Shown: positions 26,169-35,390 of the stretch, piece by piece | Position numbering within the stretch: the first letter of the stretch is position 1 | Layout: each line of letters opens with the position of its first letter | NCBI GenBank assembly: GCA_027482245.1 | Contig: JAIXWG010000064.1 | Coordinates: forward strand, 62,001 to 126,000 | From: Acetobacteraceae bacterium | Lineage (GTDB): Bacteria > Pseudomonadota > Alphaproteobacteria > Acetobacterales > Acetobacteraceae | Direction: 5' to 3' | DNA: 64,000 bases | Notes under the pieces: generated by a model | Told to the model about the DNA's origin: nothing | The model's database searches: none | What the model saw: the letters and a program-made list of their open reading frames with translations, nothing else | Made by a program: the position numbers and the translations under genes

Positions 26169-26997
26169 CGCCGCCCCAGCGCCACCAGGCGGCGGGCAGG
26201 GCCGCGGCGGCGGCTTCCGCCTCGATGGGTGTTGCGAAGATTCCGAAGCAGGTGGCGCCGCTGCCGCTCATCCGCGCCAGCAGGCAGCCGGGCCGCGCCG
26301 CGATCGCGGCCAGGACATCGGCGATGGGCGGGCAGAGCGTGATTGCGGCGTCCTGCAGGTCGTTGCCGAGCGGCCGCAGCCAATCCGCCAGCGCCGCCGC
26401 ATCGGGCCAGCCATCGGGATAGTCCGCTTCCGCCGAGAAGCCCGGCGCTCGCGCCCTGAAGACCGCGGGCGTGGCCAGCGCCAGGCGCGGATTGGCCAGC
26501 AGCAGGCCGAAGGGCGGCAGCGGCGGCACCGGGTCCAGCACCTCCCCTACGCCCCGCATGCGCATCGGCCGGCTTTCGACGCAGACCGGCACATCGGCGC
26601 CGAGTCCAGCGGCGATGGCGCGCAGCCGCGTGGTGCCGAGCCGCGTGCCCCAGAGCGCATCCAGCACCCGCAGCGCGGCGGCCGCATCGGCCGAACCACC
26701 ACCGATGCCGGACGCGACGGGCAGGTGCTTTTCCAGCGTGATCGCCGCCGCCGGCGCGATGCCGGCCTCGGCCGCCAGGGCGCGGGCCGCGCGCAGCACC
26801 AGGTTGTCAGGTTCCGCCCGCAGCGCCGCCGCCCCGGGCCCGGACAGCGCCAGGGTCAACTCCCCGGCCGGTCCGGCCCGCACCACATCGCCGACGCCCG
26901 CGAAGACCGCCAGGCTGTCCAGCAGGTGGTAGCCATCGGCGCGCCGGCCCGTGACGCGCAGCGTCAGGTTCACCTTGGCAGGGGCGAAGCCGCTCAT
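26146..26997 (-). CDS. ispE: 4-diphosphocytidyl-2-C-methyl-D-erythritol kinase
   Basis: A 283-residue GHMP kinase that phosphorylates CDP-methylerythritol in the MEP isoprenoid pathway. Motifs are [21 protein letters not shown] (motif 1, with the usual AKxNLxL and DGYH), [19 protein letters not shown] (the ATP-binding glycine-rich loop) and [13 protein letters not shown] (motif 3). The length is typical. It begins 19 nt after the stop of the TPR-lipoprotein gene, with which it probably forms an operon. Confidence 0.95.
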   Translation of the reverse strand: MSGFAPAKVNLTLRVTGRRADGYHLLDSLAVFAGVGDVVRAGPAGELTLALSGPGAAALRAEPDNLVLRAARALAAEAGIAPAAAITLEKHLPVASGIGGGSADAAAALRVLDALWGTRLGTTRLRAIAAGLGADVPVCVESRPMRMRGVGEVLDPVPPLPPFGLLLANPRLALATPAVFRARAPGFSAEADYPDGWPDAAALADWLRPLGNDLQDAAITLCPPIADVLAAIAARPGCLLARMSGSGATCFGIFATPIEAEAAAAALPAAWWRWGGATAPATP

Positions 26998-27016
26998 GCG
27001 GAAAGGGCGCCCCCGG

Positions 27017-28735
27017 TCAGTCCGTGCGCTGCGCGGTGGAGGCCGGGGGCACCGGCAGCCCGTCCCGCAGCTTCACCTCGATCTTCGCCAGGTCGCCCGG
27101 CTCCGGCTCCAGCCCGAGCGCGCGGCTCCACTGGAAGCGCGCCTCCCGCTCCCGCCCCGCCGCCCAGTAGGCGTCGCCCAGGTGGTCGTTGATGACGCTG
27201 TTGCGCGGCTCCAGCTCCACGGCGCGTTCCAGCCAGCGGATGGCGCCGGGCAGGTCGCCCATCTTGAACAGCGCCCAGCCGAGGCTGTCGACGATGTTGC
27301 CGTCATTCGGGCGAAGCTCGACCGCCCGTTCCAGCATCCGGCGCGCCGCCGGCAGGTCCTTGCCCTGCTCCACCCAGGTATAGGCCAGGTAGTTCATGAC
27401 GTAGGGCTGTTCGGGGGAAAGCTCGAGCGCCTGCTGGAAATCGGCCTCCGCGCGCGGCCAGGCACCGGCGCGTTCATGGGCGATGCCACGGGCATAGAGC
27501 AGCGGCCATTCGGCCGCCGTCGGCGTGCCGACCCGCTCCAGCGCCGCGTCATAGGCGGCGATGGCGTCGGCGAAGCGGTTGCGCGCGCGCAGCAGGTCGC
27601 CAAGCCGCGCCAGGGGCTGCGGGGATGCCGGCAGGTCGGCCGCGATGGCGCGATAGGCGGCCTCTGCCTCCGGCACCCGGTCCAAGCGGTCCAGCAGCGC
27701 GGCGCGGCGCAGCGCGGCGACGCGGGCCAGCGGATCGCCGGCCGGCACCTGTTCCAGCACGGCATAGGCGGTGTCGGGGTGCCGTTCCTCGCCATAGGAT
27801 TCGGCGATCAGCAGCAGGGCGGGGGCAAAGTTGGGGCGGAGGCGCAGCGACAGCCGCGCCAGGATCAGCGCGCCCTCCCCGGCCCCCTGCTGGCGCAGCG
27901 CCGCGGCCAGGGCGAGATGCGCCTCGGCGATGCCCTCCACCGCGGAGGCGACGCCACGCTGGGCGATCACCGCGCGGCGCGCCTGCTCCGTCCCGGCGGC
28001 GATGGCGAAGTCACCGAGGCCGCGGCCCAGCGCCTCCATCAGCCGCAGCGCCTCCGCCTCCCGCCCGCTGCGGGCCAGGATGCCGGCGGCGAGTTGCAGC
28101 AGGCGGAGCGACGGTTCGGGCGTCTCCGACAGCGCGGTGCGGATGGCGCGCTCGGCCTCCCGCGGCCGGCCGGCGACGTCGGCGATCAGCGCCAGGTGCA
28201 GGGCGTGGATGCCGCGCAGCCGCCCGCTTTCGGCCAGCGGGCGGAGCGTGGCCAGCGCCGCGTCGGTCTGGCCCTTGCCCTGCTGCACCCAGGCCAGCAG
28301 CAGGGGCTGCAGGATCTGGGAAGGCCCCTGGCGCGGCAGGGCGCGGACGCGCTGTTCCGCCCGGTCCCAGCGACCGGCCACGGCTTCGGAACCGACCAGC
28401 AGCAGCGCCGCGGCCTGGTTGTCCGGCAGGCGCCGCGCCAGGCGCAGCGCATCCGGCCGCCCATCCAGCAGGGCGGCGGCGAAGGCGCGGTTGATGAGTT
28501 CCGGCTGGTCCGGCTCCCGCCGCAGCGCGTCGAGCAGGTTGTCGGCGGCGGTGCGGGTATCGGTCTCGGATTGCGCGAATCGACCGGCCAGGTAGGTCCC
28601 GAAGACGCCACCGGGCTCGGCGGGCTGGGCATTGGCGGGCGCGGTGGCGGGGACGGGCGTGCCCGCCGCCGCGCAGGCCGAAAGCAGGGCCGCCGCGAGG
28701 AGGACGGCACGGCGGGGGGGCACGAGCCTGATCAT
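27017..28735 (-). CDS. TPR-repeat lipoprotein
   Basis: A 572-residue protein with a lipoprotein signal ([15 protein letters not shown]) and at least eight tetratricopeptide-like repeats through the rest of its length. Clear units near the C-terminus are [39 protein letters not shown] and [19 protein letters not shown]. Such proteins are scaffolds at the membrane, often for envelope assembly. The same gene pair (TPR protein followed by ispE) occurs in other alphaproteobacteria from memory. Start ATG 28735 (MIRLVPPR) is chosen because the signal peptide begins there. A specific partner cannot be named. Confidence 0.88.
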   Translation of the reverse strand: MIRLVPPRRAVLLAAALLSACAAAGTPVPATAPANAQPAEPGGVFGTYLAGRFAQSETDTRTAADNLLDALRREPDQPELINRAFAAALLDGRPDALRLARRLPDNQAAALLLVGSEAVAGRWDRAEQRVRALPRQGPSQILQPLLLAWVQQGKGQTDAALATLRPLAESGRLRGIHALHLALIADVAGRPREAERAIRTALSETPEPSLRLLQLAAGILARSGREAEALRLMEALGRGLGDFAIAAGTEQARRAVIAQRGVASAVEGIAEAHLALAAALRQQGAGEGALILARLSLRLRPNFAPALLLIAESYGEERHPDTAYAVLEQVPAGDPLARVAALRRAALLDRLDRVPEAEAAYRAIAADLPASPQPLARLGDLLRARNRFADAIAAYDAALERVGTPTAAEWPLLYARGIAHERAGAWPRAEADFQQALELSPEQPYVMNYLAYTWVEQGKDLPAARRMLERAVELRPNDGNIVDSLGWALFKMGDLPGAIRWLERAVELEPRNSVINDHLGDAYWAAGREREARFQWSRALGLEPEPGDLAKIEVKLRDGLPVPPASTAQRTD

Positions 28736-28855
28736 TGGACGCAGCCTAGCCGGGGACACCGGGGTCGCGCCACCATGGCGTGGCGGGGCTGCAACACGTG
28801 GCGCCAGGGCGATGCTGATTTATCACGGTCGAGGGCGGGGCGGGCCGCGACGCCG

Positions 28856-29218
28856 TCAGTACTGCTCGGACCGCCGGCGCGTGACAATGTGGCTGCCGGG
28901 CGGCAGGGCGTGCAGGACGCCCTCCGCCCAATCCGTGATTCGGCGCATCGGGTGGGAGGGCGCCGATGCATCCCCATTCGCAGGCTCGGGCGGTTCCGCC
29001 GCCGGTTCCCGCCCCGAATCGCCGCCGGCAAAGCCCACGAGCCTGCTCGCGGATTCCGCGAGTTCGGCCAGGGGTCCCGCCGCCGCGCGGTCATCCGCCA
29101 GGACGGCCTTCAGGACCGCGCGCGTGGCGGTGACCTCCGCACGCATCTCATCGATGGCGGCGGAGAGCCGTTCGGCAGCCTCGGCGTGGGTGGCATCCAT
29201 CGACATGGGCGACGACAT
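28856..29218 (-). CDS. Small hypothetical protein with helical region
   Basis: A candidate gene of about 120 residues. Codons show strong G/C preference at the third position as in true genes here. The N-terminal half (AEAAERLSAAIDEMRAEVTATRAVLKAVL) looks like an amphipathic helix or coiled coil. A disordered Pro/Ala/Glu stretch follows, then a conserved-looking tail WAEGVLHALPPGSHIVTRRR. No known family is recognised. In-frame ATGs at 29293, 29218, 29206 and 29200 leave the start open. The opposite-strand frame is longer but has a shadow-like composition. Confidence 0.45.
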   Translation of the reverse strand: MSSPMSMDATHAEAAERLSAAIDEMRAEVTATRAVLKAVLADDRAAAGPLAELAESASRLVGFAGGDSGREPAAEPPEPANGDASAPSHPMRRITDWAEGVLHALPPGSHIVTRRRSEQY

Positions 29219-29483
29219 GGGGGACCCCGGACGCGCCAACATCGGCGCGATGGCAGCGGCGGCGACCATGCTCCGAAGGGCGAGTGAATTCAACCTGGAA
29301 GTGCATCAAACCGGAGTGACGATCTGATGACGCCGACCGGCCGGTGCAAGACCCGCCGCCCGGAGCCGGCCCGTGGCGCCCAGGGTGCCTGGGACAGATC
29401 GATCGCGCAGCCGCGACCGATGCCGAGTGTTGCCAGAACTGTCCCGATACTTTTCGATACCTCAAGCATTCCAGGAGGTCCTC

Positions 29484-30119
29484 ATGCGTCGCCACCTGAT
29501 TGCCTTGCTTGCCCTGGTTGCCGGGATGATCGGCGCCGGCCAGGCACAGGCACAGAACCGCTTCTGGCTGGTCAATGACACCGGGCGGGTGATCGAGCGT
29601 GCCTATGTCTCCTCCTCCCGCGTGTCGGACTGGGGGCCGGACATCCTGGGCAGTTCCGTGCTGCCGCCGGGCCAGCGGGTCTGGGTGACGCCGAATTTCG
29701 GCGACTGCATCCTGGACTTGCGCGTCACCTACCAGGGCGGCGGTGAGGAAAGCCGGATGCAGGTGAACGCCTGCAACCTGAGCCAGATCGTCTTCGGCCG
29801 CTCCGGGGCGGGCGCGGGGGCGAGCGTCGGCGGCGTGGGCCCCGGCGCGGGCGCCTCCATCGCGGGCAATCCCAGCTTCTACTTCGTCAACGGCACGGGC
29901 CTGACGATCCGGGAGGTCTATGTCTCCCTGTCCACCGACAGCAACTGGGGCGGCGACCGGCTGGGGCAGAACGTGCTGCAGCCCGGCCAGCGCCTCCAGA
30001 TCAGCCTGCCGGCCGGGCGGGTCTGCACGGTGGACATGCGCGTCGTCTATGCGGATGGCCGGGCCAATGAGCGCCGGCGGGTGGAAACCTGCAGCGTGAA
30101 CGACTTTGTCTGGCGCTGA
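29484..30119 (+). CDS. Secreted protein with two tandem copies of a ~80-residue domain
   Basis: A 211-residue exported protein. AGGAGG lies 6 nt before ATG 29484, and a signal peptide (LIALLALVAGMIGAGQAQAQ) follows. The mature part holds two related domains. The first runs FWLVNDTGRVIERAYVSSSR...LPPGQRVWVTP...C. The second runs FYFVNGTGLTIREVYVSLST...LQPGQRLQISLP...C. They are joined by a Gly-rich linker (about residues 110-130). Each copy has two cysteines that could pair. Similar single or double domains are common in Alphaproteobacteria and lack a function. It stands alone, between divergent small ORFs and the MHS transporter region. Confidence 0.85.
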   Translation: MRRHLIALLALVAGMIGAGQAQAQNRFWLVNDTGRVIERAYVSSSRVSDWGPDILGSSVLPPGQRVWVTPNFGDCILDLRVTYQGGGEESRMQVNACNLSQIVFGRSGAGAGASVGGVGPGAGASIAGNPSFYFVNGTGLTIREVYVSLSTDSNWGGDRLGQNVLQPGQRLQISLPAGRVCTVDMRVVYADGRANERRRVETCSVNDFVWR

Positions 30120-30163
30120 GCGTCTCGATAGACATTAAAAATCACTCACTTATTTTCTACGGA

Positions 30164-30207
30164 GGTGGCCAGGTCGTCATGCTTGACGGTCCAGCGGCCT
30201 GGCCACC
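30164..30207. repeat. 10-bp inverted repeat with nested hairpin
   Basis: GGTGGCCAGG at 30164-30173 pairs perfectly with CCTGGCCACC at 30198-30207. Inside the 24-nt loop, CGTC-atgctt-GACG makes a second small stem. No T-run follows, so it is not a standard terminator. Confidence 0.65.
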
Positions 30208-30388
30208 CGACCGCGGCGGGGGCGCGGCATCGCGCCGATCAGCGCCCTGCGCCTGATGTGATGCGACGGCACTCCAGCCCTCGCAAAACAAGGGATTCTG
30301 GCGGGTTTCGGCCGGGTGCAGGCCGTTCGCCGGCGATGCGGCACTGGCGGCCGGACCAGGGCGTGGGACCCTGCCGCCGAGATGATCC

Positions 30389-30402
30389 TTGAGCCAGATC
30401 AA
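30389..30402. promoter_or_regulatory. Candidate FNR/FixK-type operator
   Basis: TTGAGCCAGATCAA fits the dyad TTGA-N6-TCAA of Crp/Fnr-family oxygen regulators exactly. It lies about 209 nt before the MHS transporter ATG, in non-coding DNA. The distance to a transcription start is unknown and I see no strong -10 element at the expected spacing. Confidence 0.5.
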
Positions 30403-30610
30403 TTTAACGGATGTTAATGTGTTACACCGTTTTCGCGGTTGACCCGTTTCATGGACACGAATCAACAGGATCGCGCGTTGAAAGCGCATGTCGGTTCCGT
30501 AAGAAGATAGGCATGCGCGGGGATCAAACCCTTCGCGCGTCACGCGCATGGCGCGTGGCACCGCAACAACGACCCGCGGGCGGGCGTGCCCGCGAATGAA
30601 GGGATGGGGG

Positions 30611-32320
30611 ATGTCTGCATCGCACGCCGCGGCCGGCGGGGCCGCGCGACCAATGTCGCAGGAGGAGCGGAAGGTCATCCTCGCCTCCTCCCTCGGCACC
30701 GTCTTCGAATGGTATGACTTCTACCTCTATGGTTCGCTCGCCGCCGTCATCGGCGCCAAGTTCTTCTCCATGTATGACGAGAGCACGCGCAACATCTTCG
30801 CGCTGCTCGCCTTCGCCGCCGGCTTCCTGGTGCGCCCCTTCGGCGCGCTGGTCTTCGGCCGCCTCGGTGACCTCGTCGGCCGGAAGTACACCTTCCTCGT
30901 CACCATCGTGATCATGGGTGCCTCGACCTTCATCGTCGGCATCCTCCCCACCTCCGACCAGATCGGCATCATCGCGCCGATCGTCCTGATCGTGCTGCGC
31001 ATGCTGCAGGGCCTGGCGCTGGGCGGCGAGTATGGTGGTGCGGCGACCTACGTGGCGGAGCACGCGCCGAACGGGCGCCGCGGCTTCTACACCAGCTTCA
31101 TCCAGATCACCGCGACGGCCGGCCTGTTCCTGTCGCTGATCGTCATCCTCGCCACCCGCTCCATCACCGGCGAAGCCGCCTTCGCGGATTGGGGCTGGCG
31201 CGTGCCGTTCCTGATCTCGATCGTGCTGCTCGGCATCTCCGTCTGGATCCGGATGCAGATGCAGGAAAGCCCCGCCTTCAAGAAGATGAAGGAGGAGGGC
31301 ACGGGCTCCAAGGCGCCGATCGGCGAGGCCTTCGGCCAGTGGAAGAACGCCAAGATCGCGCTCTTCGCCCTGCTCGGCCTGGTCATGGGCCAGGCGGTCG
31401 TCTGGTACACGGGTCAGTTCTACGCGCTGTTCTTCCTCGGCTCCGTGCTGAAGGTGGACGGCTTCACCACCAACATGCTGATCGCCTGGTCGCTGATCCT
31501 GGGCTCCGGCGGCTTCGTGCTGTTCGGCTGGCTGTCCGACAAGATCGGCCGCAAGCCGATCATCCTCGGCGGCTGCCTGATCGCGGCGGTCACCTACTTC
31601 CCGCTCTTCTCGCTGATGAGCGCGGAGGCAAACCCGGCGCTGACGCAGGCCCACCGCACCATCACCACGGTGGTGGAGGTGGACAAGGCCACCTGCTCCT
31701 TCCAGTTCAACCCGACGGGCACGGCGCGCTTCACCCAGCCCTGCGACATCGCCAAGGCGGCGCTGGCGCGGCTGTCCGTGAACTACTCCGTGGAGAACAA
31801 GCCGGGCCAGACCGGCGTGCGGGTCACGATCGGCAACCAGACCGTGACGTCTGACCAGCCGAACTTCGCGGCCGCCCTCGGCACCGCGGTGACGGCGGCG
31901 GGCTACCCGGCGGCGTCGAACCCCACCGTGGTCAAGATGTCCGGTCCCTTCGACATCTTCCGCGAACAGCCGGCGGTGCTGATCTTCATCCTGACGCTGC
32001 TCGTGGTCTACGTGACCATGGTCTATGGCCCAATCGCGGCGGCGCTGGTGGAGCTGTTCCCGACGCGCATCCGCTACACCTCCATGTCGCTGCCCTATCA
32101 CATCGGCAATGGCTGGTTCGGTGGCCTGATGCCGGCGACGGCCTTCGCGATGATCGCGCAGACCGGCGACGTGTATTTCGGCCTCTGGTACCCGGTGGTG
32201 ATCGCGCTCGCGACCGTCGTCATCGGCTTCTTCATGGTGCCGGAGACGAAGGATCGCGACATCTTCGCGACCAATGCCGACGGTTCCGCCAGCGCGGCGG
32301 ATTACCGTTCGGGCCGCTGA
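30611..32320 (+). CDS. MFS transporter, metabolite:H+ symporter (MHS) family
   Basis: A 569-residue, ~12-TM inner-membrane symporter of the MHS type, the group that includes ProP, KgtP and ShiA. SSLGTVFEWYDFYLYGSLA at residues 27-45 is diagnostic, with VFGRLGDLVGRKYTFL (motif A) and RMLQGLALGGEYGGAATYVAEHAP. It is longer than the usual ~440 residues because about 100 residues are inserted in the second half between TM segments. That loop contains two Cys about 19 residues apart (KATCSFQF, TQPCDI). ATG 30611 follows GGGATGGGGG. The downstream acyl-CoA genes suggest a carboxylate substrate, but this is inference. A strong terminator follows. Confidence 0.9.
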   Translation: MSASHAAAGGAARPMSQEERKVILASSLGTVFEWYDFYLYGSLAAVIGAKFFSMYDESTRNIFALLAFAAGFLVRPFGALVFGRLGDLVGRKYTFLVTIVIMGASTFIVGILPTSDQIGIIAPIVLIVLRMLQGLALGGEYGGAATYVAEHAPNGRRGFYTSFIQITATAGLFLSLIVILATRSITGEAAFADWGWRVPFLISIVLLGISVWIRMQMQESPAFKKMKEEGTGSKAPIGEAFGQWKNAKIALFALLGLVMGQAVVWYTGQFYALFFLGSVLKVDGFTTNMLIAWSLILGSGGFVLFGWLSDKIGRKPIILGGCLIAAVTYFPLFSLMSAEANPALTQAHRTITTVVEVDKATCSFQFNPTGTARFTQPCDIAKAALARLSVNYSVENKPGQTGVRVTIGNQTVTSDQPNFAAALGTAVTAAGYPAASNPTVVKMSGPFDIFREQPAVLIFILTLLVVYVTMVYGPIAAALVELFPTRIRYTSMSLPYHIGNGWFGGLMPATAFAMIAQTGDVYFGLWYPVVIALATVVIGFFMVPETKDRDIFATNADGSASAADYRSGR

Positions 32321-32346
32321 TCCGGGCCGCAGGCCTGGGCTTCCAG

Positions 32347-32380
32347 GGCGCCGGGGGCAATCACCCCCGGCGCCTTTTTT
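32347..32380 (+). terminator. Strong Rho-independent terminator
   Basis: GGCGCCGGGGG pairs with CCCCCGGCGCC (11 bp, loop caatca), followed by six T. It closes the MHS transporter gene. Confidence 0.93.
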
Positions 32381-32503
32381 CTTGCGCTGCGTCAATGGCC
32401 CCGGCGGCCAGCGCAGGCATGGTTGCGCGGCAGGGCGCCCCGGCGGCACTCTCAGCGCCAAGCAGGACCGGGACCTACCCGGCAGGAATGAGGAAACGGC
32501 ACC

Positions 32504-34408
32504 ATGGATGGCAGCACCGGCACGAGCCGCTACGACGAGGCCTATGGCGCCTGGCGCCGGGATCCCGAGGCTTTCTGGCGTTGCGCGGCGGAAGGCATCG
32601 ACTGGGCCGTGCCGCCGACGCGCATCTTCGACGCCGAGGCCGGCGTCTATGGCCGCTGGTTCCCCGATGCCCGGCTGAACACCTGCTTCAACGCGCTGGA
32701 CCGGCACGTGGGCGGCGGCCGGGGCGATCAGGCCGCCCTGATCTGGGACAGCCCCATCACCGGCAGAGCCGCCCGCTATACCTACGCGGAGCTGCTCGGC
32801 CGCGTGGCGAAGGTCGCGGGCGCGCTGGCGGCGCGCGGCATCGGCGCAGGCGACCGCGTCATCATCTACATGCCGATGGTGCCGGAAGCCGCGATCGCCA
32901 TGCTGGCCTGCGCCAGGCTCGGCGCCATCCATTCCGTCGTCTTCGGCGGCTTCGCGGCGGCGGAGCTGTCGGCGCGCATCGCGGATGCTGAACCCAAGGC
33001 GATCATCTCCGCCTCCTGCGGGCTCGAGCCCGGGCGCATCGTGAAATACAAGCCGCTGCTCGACGCCGCCATCGCGCTGTCGCCGCACAAGCCCGCGCAT
33101 TGCCTGATCCTGCAGCGGCCCGAACACCCCTGCGAGCTGACATCAGGCCGCGACGTCGATTTCCTGGAGGCCGAGGCGGCGGCCGCGCCCGCGCCCTGCA
33201 CGGATGTCGCGGCGACGGACCCGCTCTACATCCTCTACACCTCCGGCACGACCGGGAAGCCCAAGGGCATCGTGCGGGACAATGGCGGGCATGCCGTGGC
33301 CCTGATGAACTCCATGGCGATGCTCTACGGCCTGAAGGCCGGGGACGTGATGTGGACGGCGAGCGATGTCGGCTGGGTCGTCGGCCATTCCTACATCGTC
33401 TATGCGCCGCTGCTCGCGGGCTGCACGACGGTGATGTACGAGGGCAAGCCCGTCGGCACGCCGGATGCAGGAGCGTTCTGGCGCGTCGCTGCCGAGCACC
33501 GCGTGAAGGTGCTGTTCACCGCCCCCACTGCGATCCGCGCCATCCGCAAGGAGGATCCGGAGGGCGCGCTGTCCGCGCGGTACGACCTCTCCGCGCTGGA
33601 AGCCCTGTTCCTGGCCGGGGAGCGCTGCGACCCGCCGACCGCCGAATGGTCCGCGCAACTGCTCGGCAAGCCCGTCATCGACCATTGGTGGCAGACCGAG
33701 ACGGGCTGGAGCATCAGCGGCAATTTCCGCGGGTTCGGCCTCTTCCCGAACCGGCCGGGCTCCGGTGGCAAGCCGGCGCCGGGCTACGACCTCCGCGCGC
33801 TGGACGAGGCGGGGCAGGAGGTGCCGCGCGGGCAGATCGGCACGCTGGCCGTGAAGCTGCCGCTGCCGCCTTCCAACCTGCCGACGCTCTGGCACGCCGA
33901 TGCCCGCTTCCGCGAGGCTTATCTCGAGGCCTTTCCCGGCTACTACAACACCTCCGACGCCGGGATGGTGGATGAGGATGGCTATGTCTGGGTCATGTCC
34001 CGCACCGATGACATCATCAACGTCGCGGGCCATCGCCTGTCCACCGGCGCGATGGAGGAGGTGCTGGCCGCCCATCCCGATGTCGCGGAATGCGCCGTGG
34101 TCGGCGTGAAGGATTCGCTCAAGGGCCAGGCGCCGCTCGGCCTGGTCGTGCTGAAGGCCGGCACGACGAAGCAGGAGGCCGACATCGCGAAGGAGCTGGT
34201 GGCGATGGTGCGCGACCGCATCGGCCCCGTCGCCGCGTTCCGGGAGGCGCGCGTCGTGCAGCGCCTGCCGAAGACGCGGTCGGGCAAGATCCTGCGTGCC
34301 ACCATCCGCAAGATCGCGGATAGCGAGAGCTACACCGTGCCCCCCACCATCGACGATCCGCTGATTCTGGACGAGATCGCGGATGTGCTGAAGCAGGCGG
34401 AGAAATAG
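32504..34408 (+). CDS. prpE: Propionyl-CoA synthetase
   Basis: A 634-residue AMP-forming acyl-CoA ligase of the acetyl/propionyl-CoA synthetase group. The N-terminal ACAS domain is followed by YTSGTTGKPKGIVRDNGGH (the P-loop; 'GIVRDNGGH' marks the PrpE branch). Also present are WWQTETGWSISGNFRG, YYNTSDAGMVDEDGYVWVMSRTDDIINVAGHRLSTGAMEEVL and the acetylation-site motif LPKTRSGKILRATIRKIA. It activates propionate, or related short acids, at the cost of ATP. GAGGAAACGG precedes the ATG at 32504. It ends 2 nt before the enoyl-CoA hydratase gene, so they form an operon. Confidence 0.93.
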   Translation: MDGSTGTSRYDEAYGAWRRDPEAFWRCAAEGIDWAVPPTRIFDAEAGVYGRWFPDARLNTCFNALDRHVGGGRGDQAALIWDSPITGRAARYTYAELLGRVAKVAGALAARGIGAGDRVIIYMPMVPEAAIAMLACARLGAIHSVVFGGFAAAELSARIADAEPKAIISASCGLEPGRIVKYKPLLDAAIALSPHKPAHCLILQRPEHPCELTSGRDVDFLEAEAAAAPAPCTDVAATDPLYILYTSGTTGKPKGIVRDNGGHAVALMNSMAMLYGLKAGDVMWTASDVGWVVGHSYIVYAPLLAGCTTVMYEGKPVGTPDAGAFWRVAAEHRVKVLFTAPTAIRAIRKEDPEGALSARYDLSALEALFLAGERCDPPTAEWSAQLLGKPVIDHWWQTETGWSISGNFRGFGLFPNRPGSGGKPAPGYDLRALDEAGQEVPRGQIGTLAVKLPLPPSNLPTLWHADARFREAYLEAFPGYYNTSDAGMVDEDGYVWVMSRTDDIINVAGHRLSTGAMEEVLAAHPDVAECAVVGVKDSLKGQAPLGLVVLKAGTTKQEADIAKELVAMVRDRIGPVAAFREARVVQRLPKTRSGKILRATIRKIADSESYTVPPTIDDPLILDEIADVLKQAEK

Positions 34409-34410
34409 CG

Positions 34411-35217
34411 ATGCCGGATGGCTCCACGCCCCTGTTGCTGCGCCAGGACAGCGAGGCCGGCGTCACGCGCCTGACGCTGAACAAGCCGGAGAGCCGCAAC
34501 AGCCTGTCCTTCGCCATGATGGGCGCGGTGCTGGAGCAGCTGGGCGCCATCGCGGCCGATACGGGCGTGCGCGTCGTGGTGCTGGCCGCCGCCGGGCCGG
34601 TCTTCTGTGCGGGCCATGATTTGCGGGAGATCACCGCCCATCGCGCCGATCCCGATGGCGGCCGCGGCTTCTTCGAGGCTGCGATGACGCGCTGCGCCGC
34701 GATGATGCAGGCGATCGTCGCGTTGCCCCAGCCCGTGATCGCGGAGGTCCAGGGCGTCGCCACCGCCGCCGGCTGCCAGCTGGTCGCGACCTGCGACCTG
34801 GCGGTAGCCTCCGATGCCGCCCGCTTCTGCACGCCCGGTGTCGATATCGGGCTGTTCTGCTCGACCCCCGCCGTCGCCCTCTCCCGCGCCGTGGCCGCCA
34901 AGCCGGCGATGGAGATGCTGCTGACCGGGGAGATGATCGGGGCGGAGGAGGCGCGGCGCATCGGCTTGGTGAACCGAGTCGTGCCGGCCGCTGATCTCGC
35001 CGCCACGACGGAATCGCTCGCCGCCCGCATCGCGTCGCGCAGCGCGCATACGGTCCGCATCGGCAAGGCCGCCTTCCACCGCCAGCGCGGGCTTCCACTC
35101 GACGAAGCCTATGCCCATGCTGCCGCGGTGATGACCGAGAACCTGATGGCCGAGGATGCCGCCGAAGGCATCGGCGCCTTCCTCTCCAAGCGCCAGCCCG
35201 TCTGGCGCGATCGATGA
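34411..35217 (+). CDS. Enoyl-CoA hydratase/isomerase family protein
   Basis: A 268-residue crotonase-fold protein. Oxyanion-hole segments are VFCAGHDLREI (residues ~68-78) and VATAAGCQLVATCDLAVAS. The helix EEARRIGLVNRVVP is conserved. The position of the first catalytic Glu reads AGCQL, as in the ECHDC3-like subgroup, and the second, in PGVDIGLFCSTP, is Asp/Ile, so true hydratase activity is uncertain. It probably acts on a short-chain acyl-CoA together with PrpE (2-nt gap). Long palindromic repeats follow its stop. Confidence 0.9.
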   Translation: MPDGSTPLLLRQDSEAGVTRLTLNKPESRNSLSFAMMGAVLEQLGAIAADTGVRVVVLAAAGPVFCAGHDLREITAHRADPDGGRGFFEAAMTRCAAMMQAIVALPQPVIAEVQGVATAAGCQLVATCDLAVASDAARFCTPGVDIGLFCSTPAVALSRAVAAKPAMEMLLTGEMIGAEEARRIGLVNRVVPAADLAATTESLAARIASRSAHTVRIGKAAFHRQRGLPLDEAYAHAAAVMTENLMAEDAAEGIGAFLSKRQPVWRDR

Positions 35218-35239
35218 TGCGCAACAGTGCGCAGGTGAT

Positions 35240-35339
35240 ACCCCCACCCCGACCCTCCCCCGCAAGCGCGGGGCAGGGAGTGCCGATCGCGCAAGCCGCT
35301 CCCTCCCCCGCGCTTGCGGGGGAGGGTCGGGGTGGGGGT
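35240..35339. repeat. Inverted pair of the 40-bp palindromic repeat (copies B and C)
   Basis: Copy B (35240-35279) and copy C (35300-35339) are 40-nt inverted copies with one mismatch, separated by a 20-nt loop. Copy C, read on the other strand, equals copy A at 4381-4420 base for base. Each copy contains its own CTCCCCCGC/GCGGGGGAG stem. The paired layout is like a bacterial interspersed mosaic element made from REP units. It fills most of the 170-nt gap between the hydratase and acyl-CoA ligase genes. Confidence 0.92.
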
Positions 35340-35390
35340 CTGCGCGCCTCCGCCCACCACTGACCAGAGACCCAGGGACCACCGCCCGCC

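Larger units (their letters stand above)
30120..30610. other. Intergenic region upstream of the MHS transporter gene
   Basis: About 490 nt without a convincing gene; the 180-residue antisense frame has no coding-like pattern. It holds an AT-rich patch (30134-30158), a large stem-loop (30164-30207) and an FNR/FixK-like box (30389-30402). Confidence 0.7.

Noticed and set aside
30157-30699. 180-codon minus-strand ORF
   Set aside because: No family resemblance, crosses the start of the MHS gene and the operator region, and is Pro/Arg-rich like other shadows.
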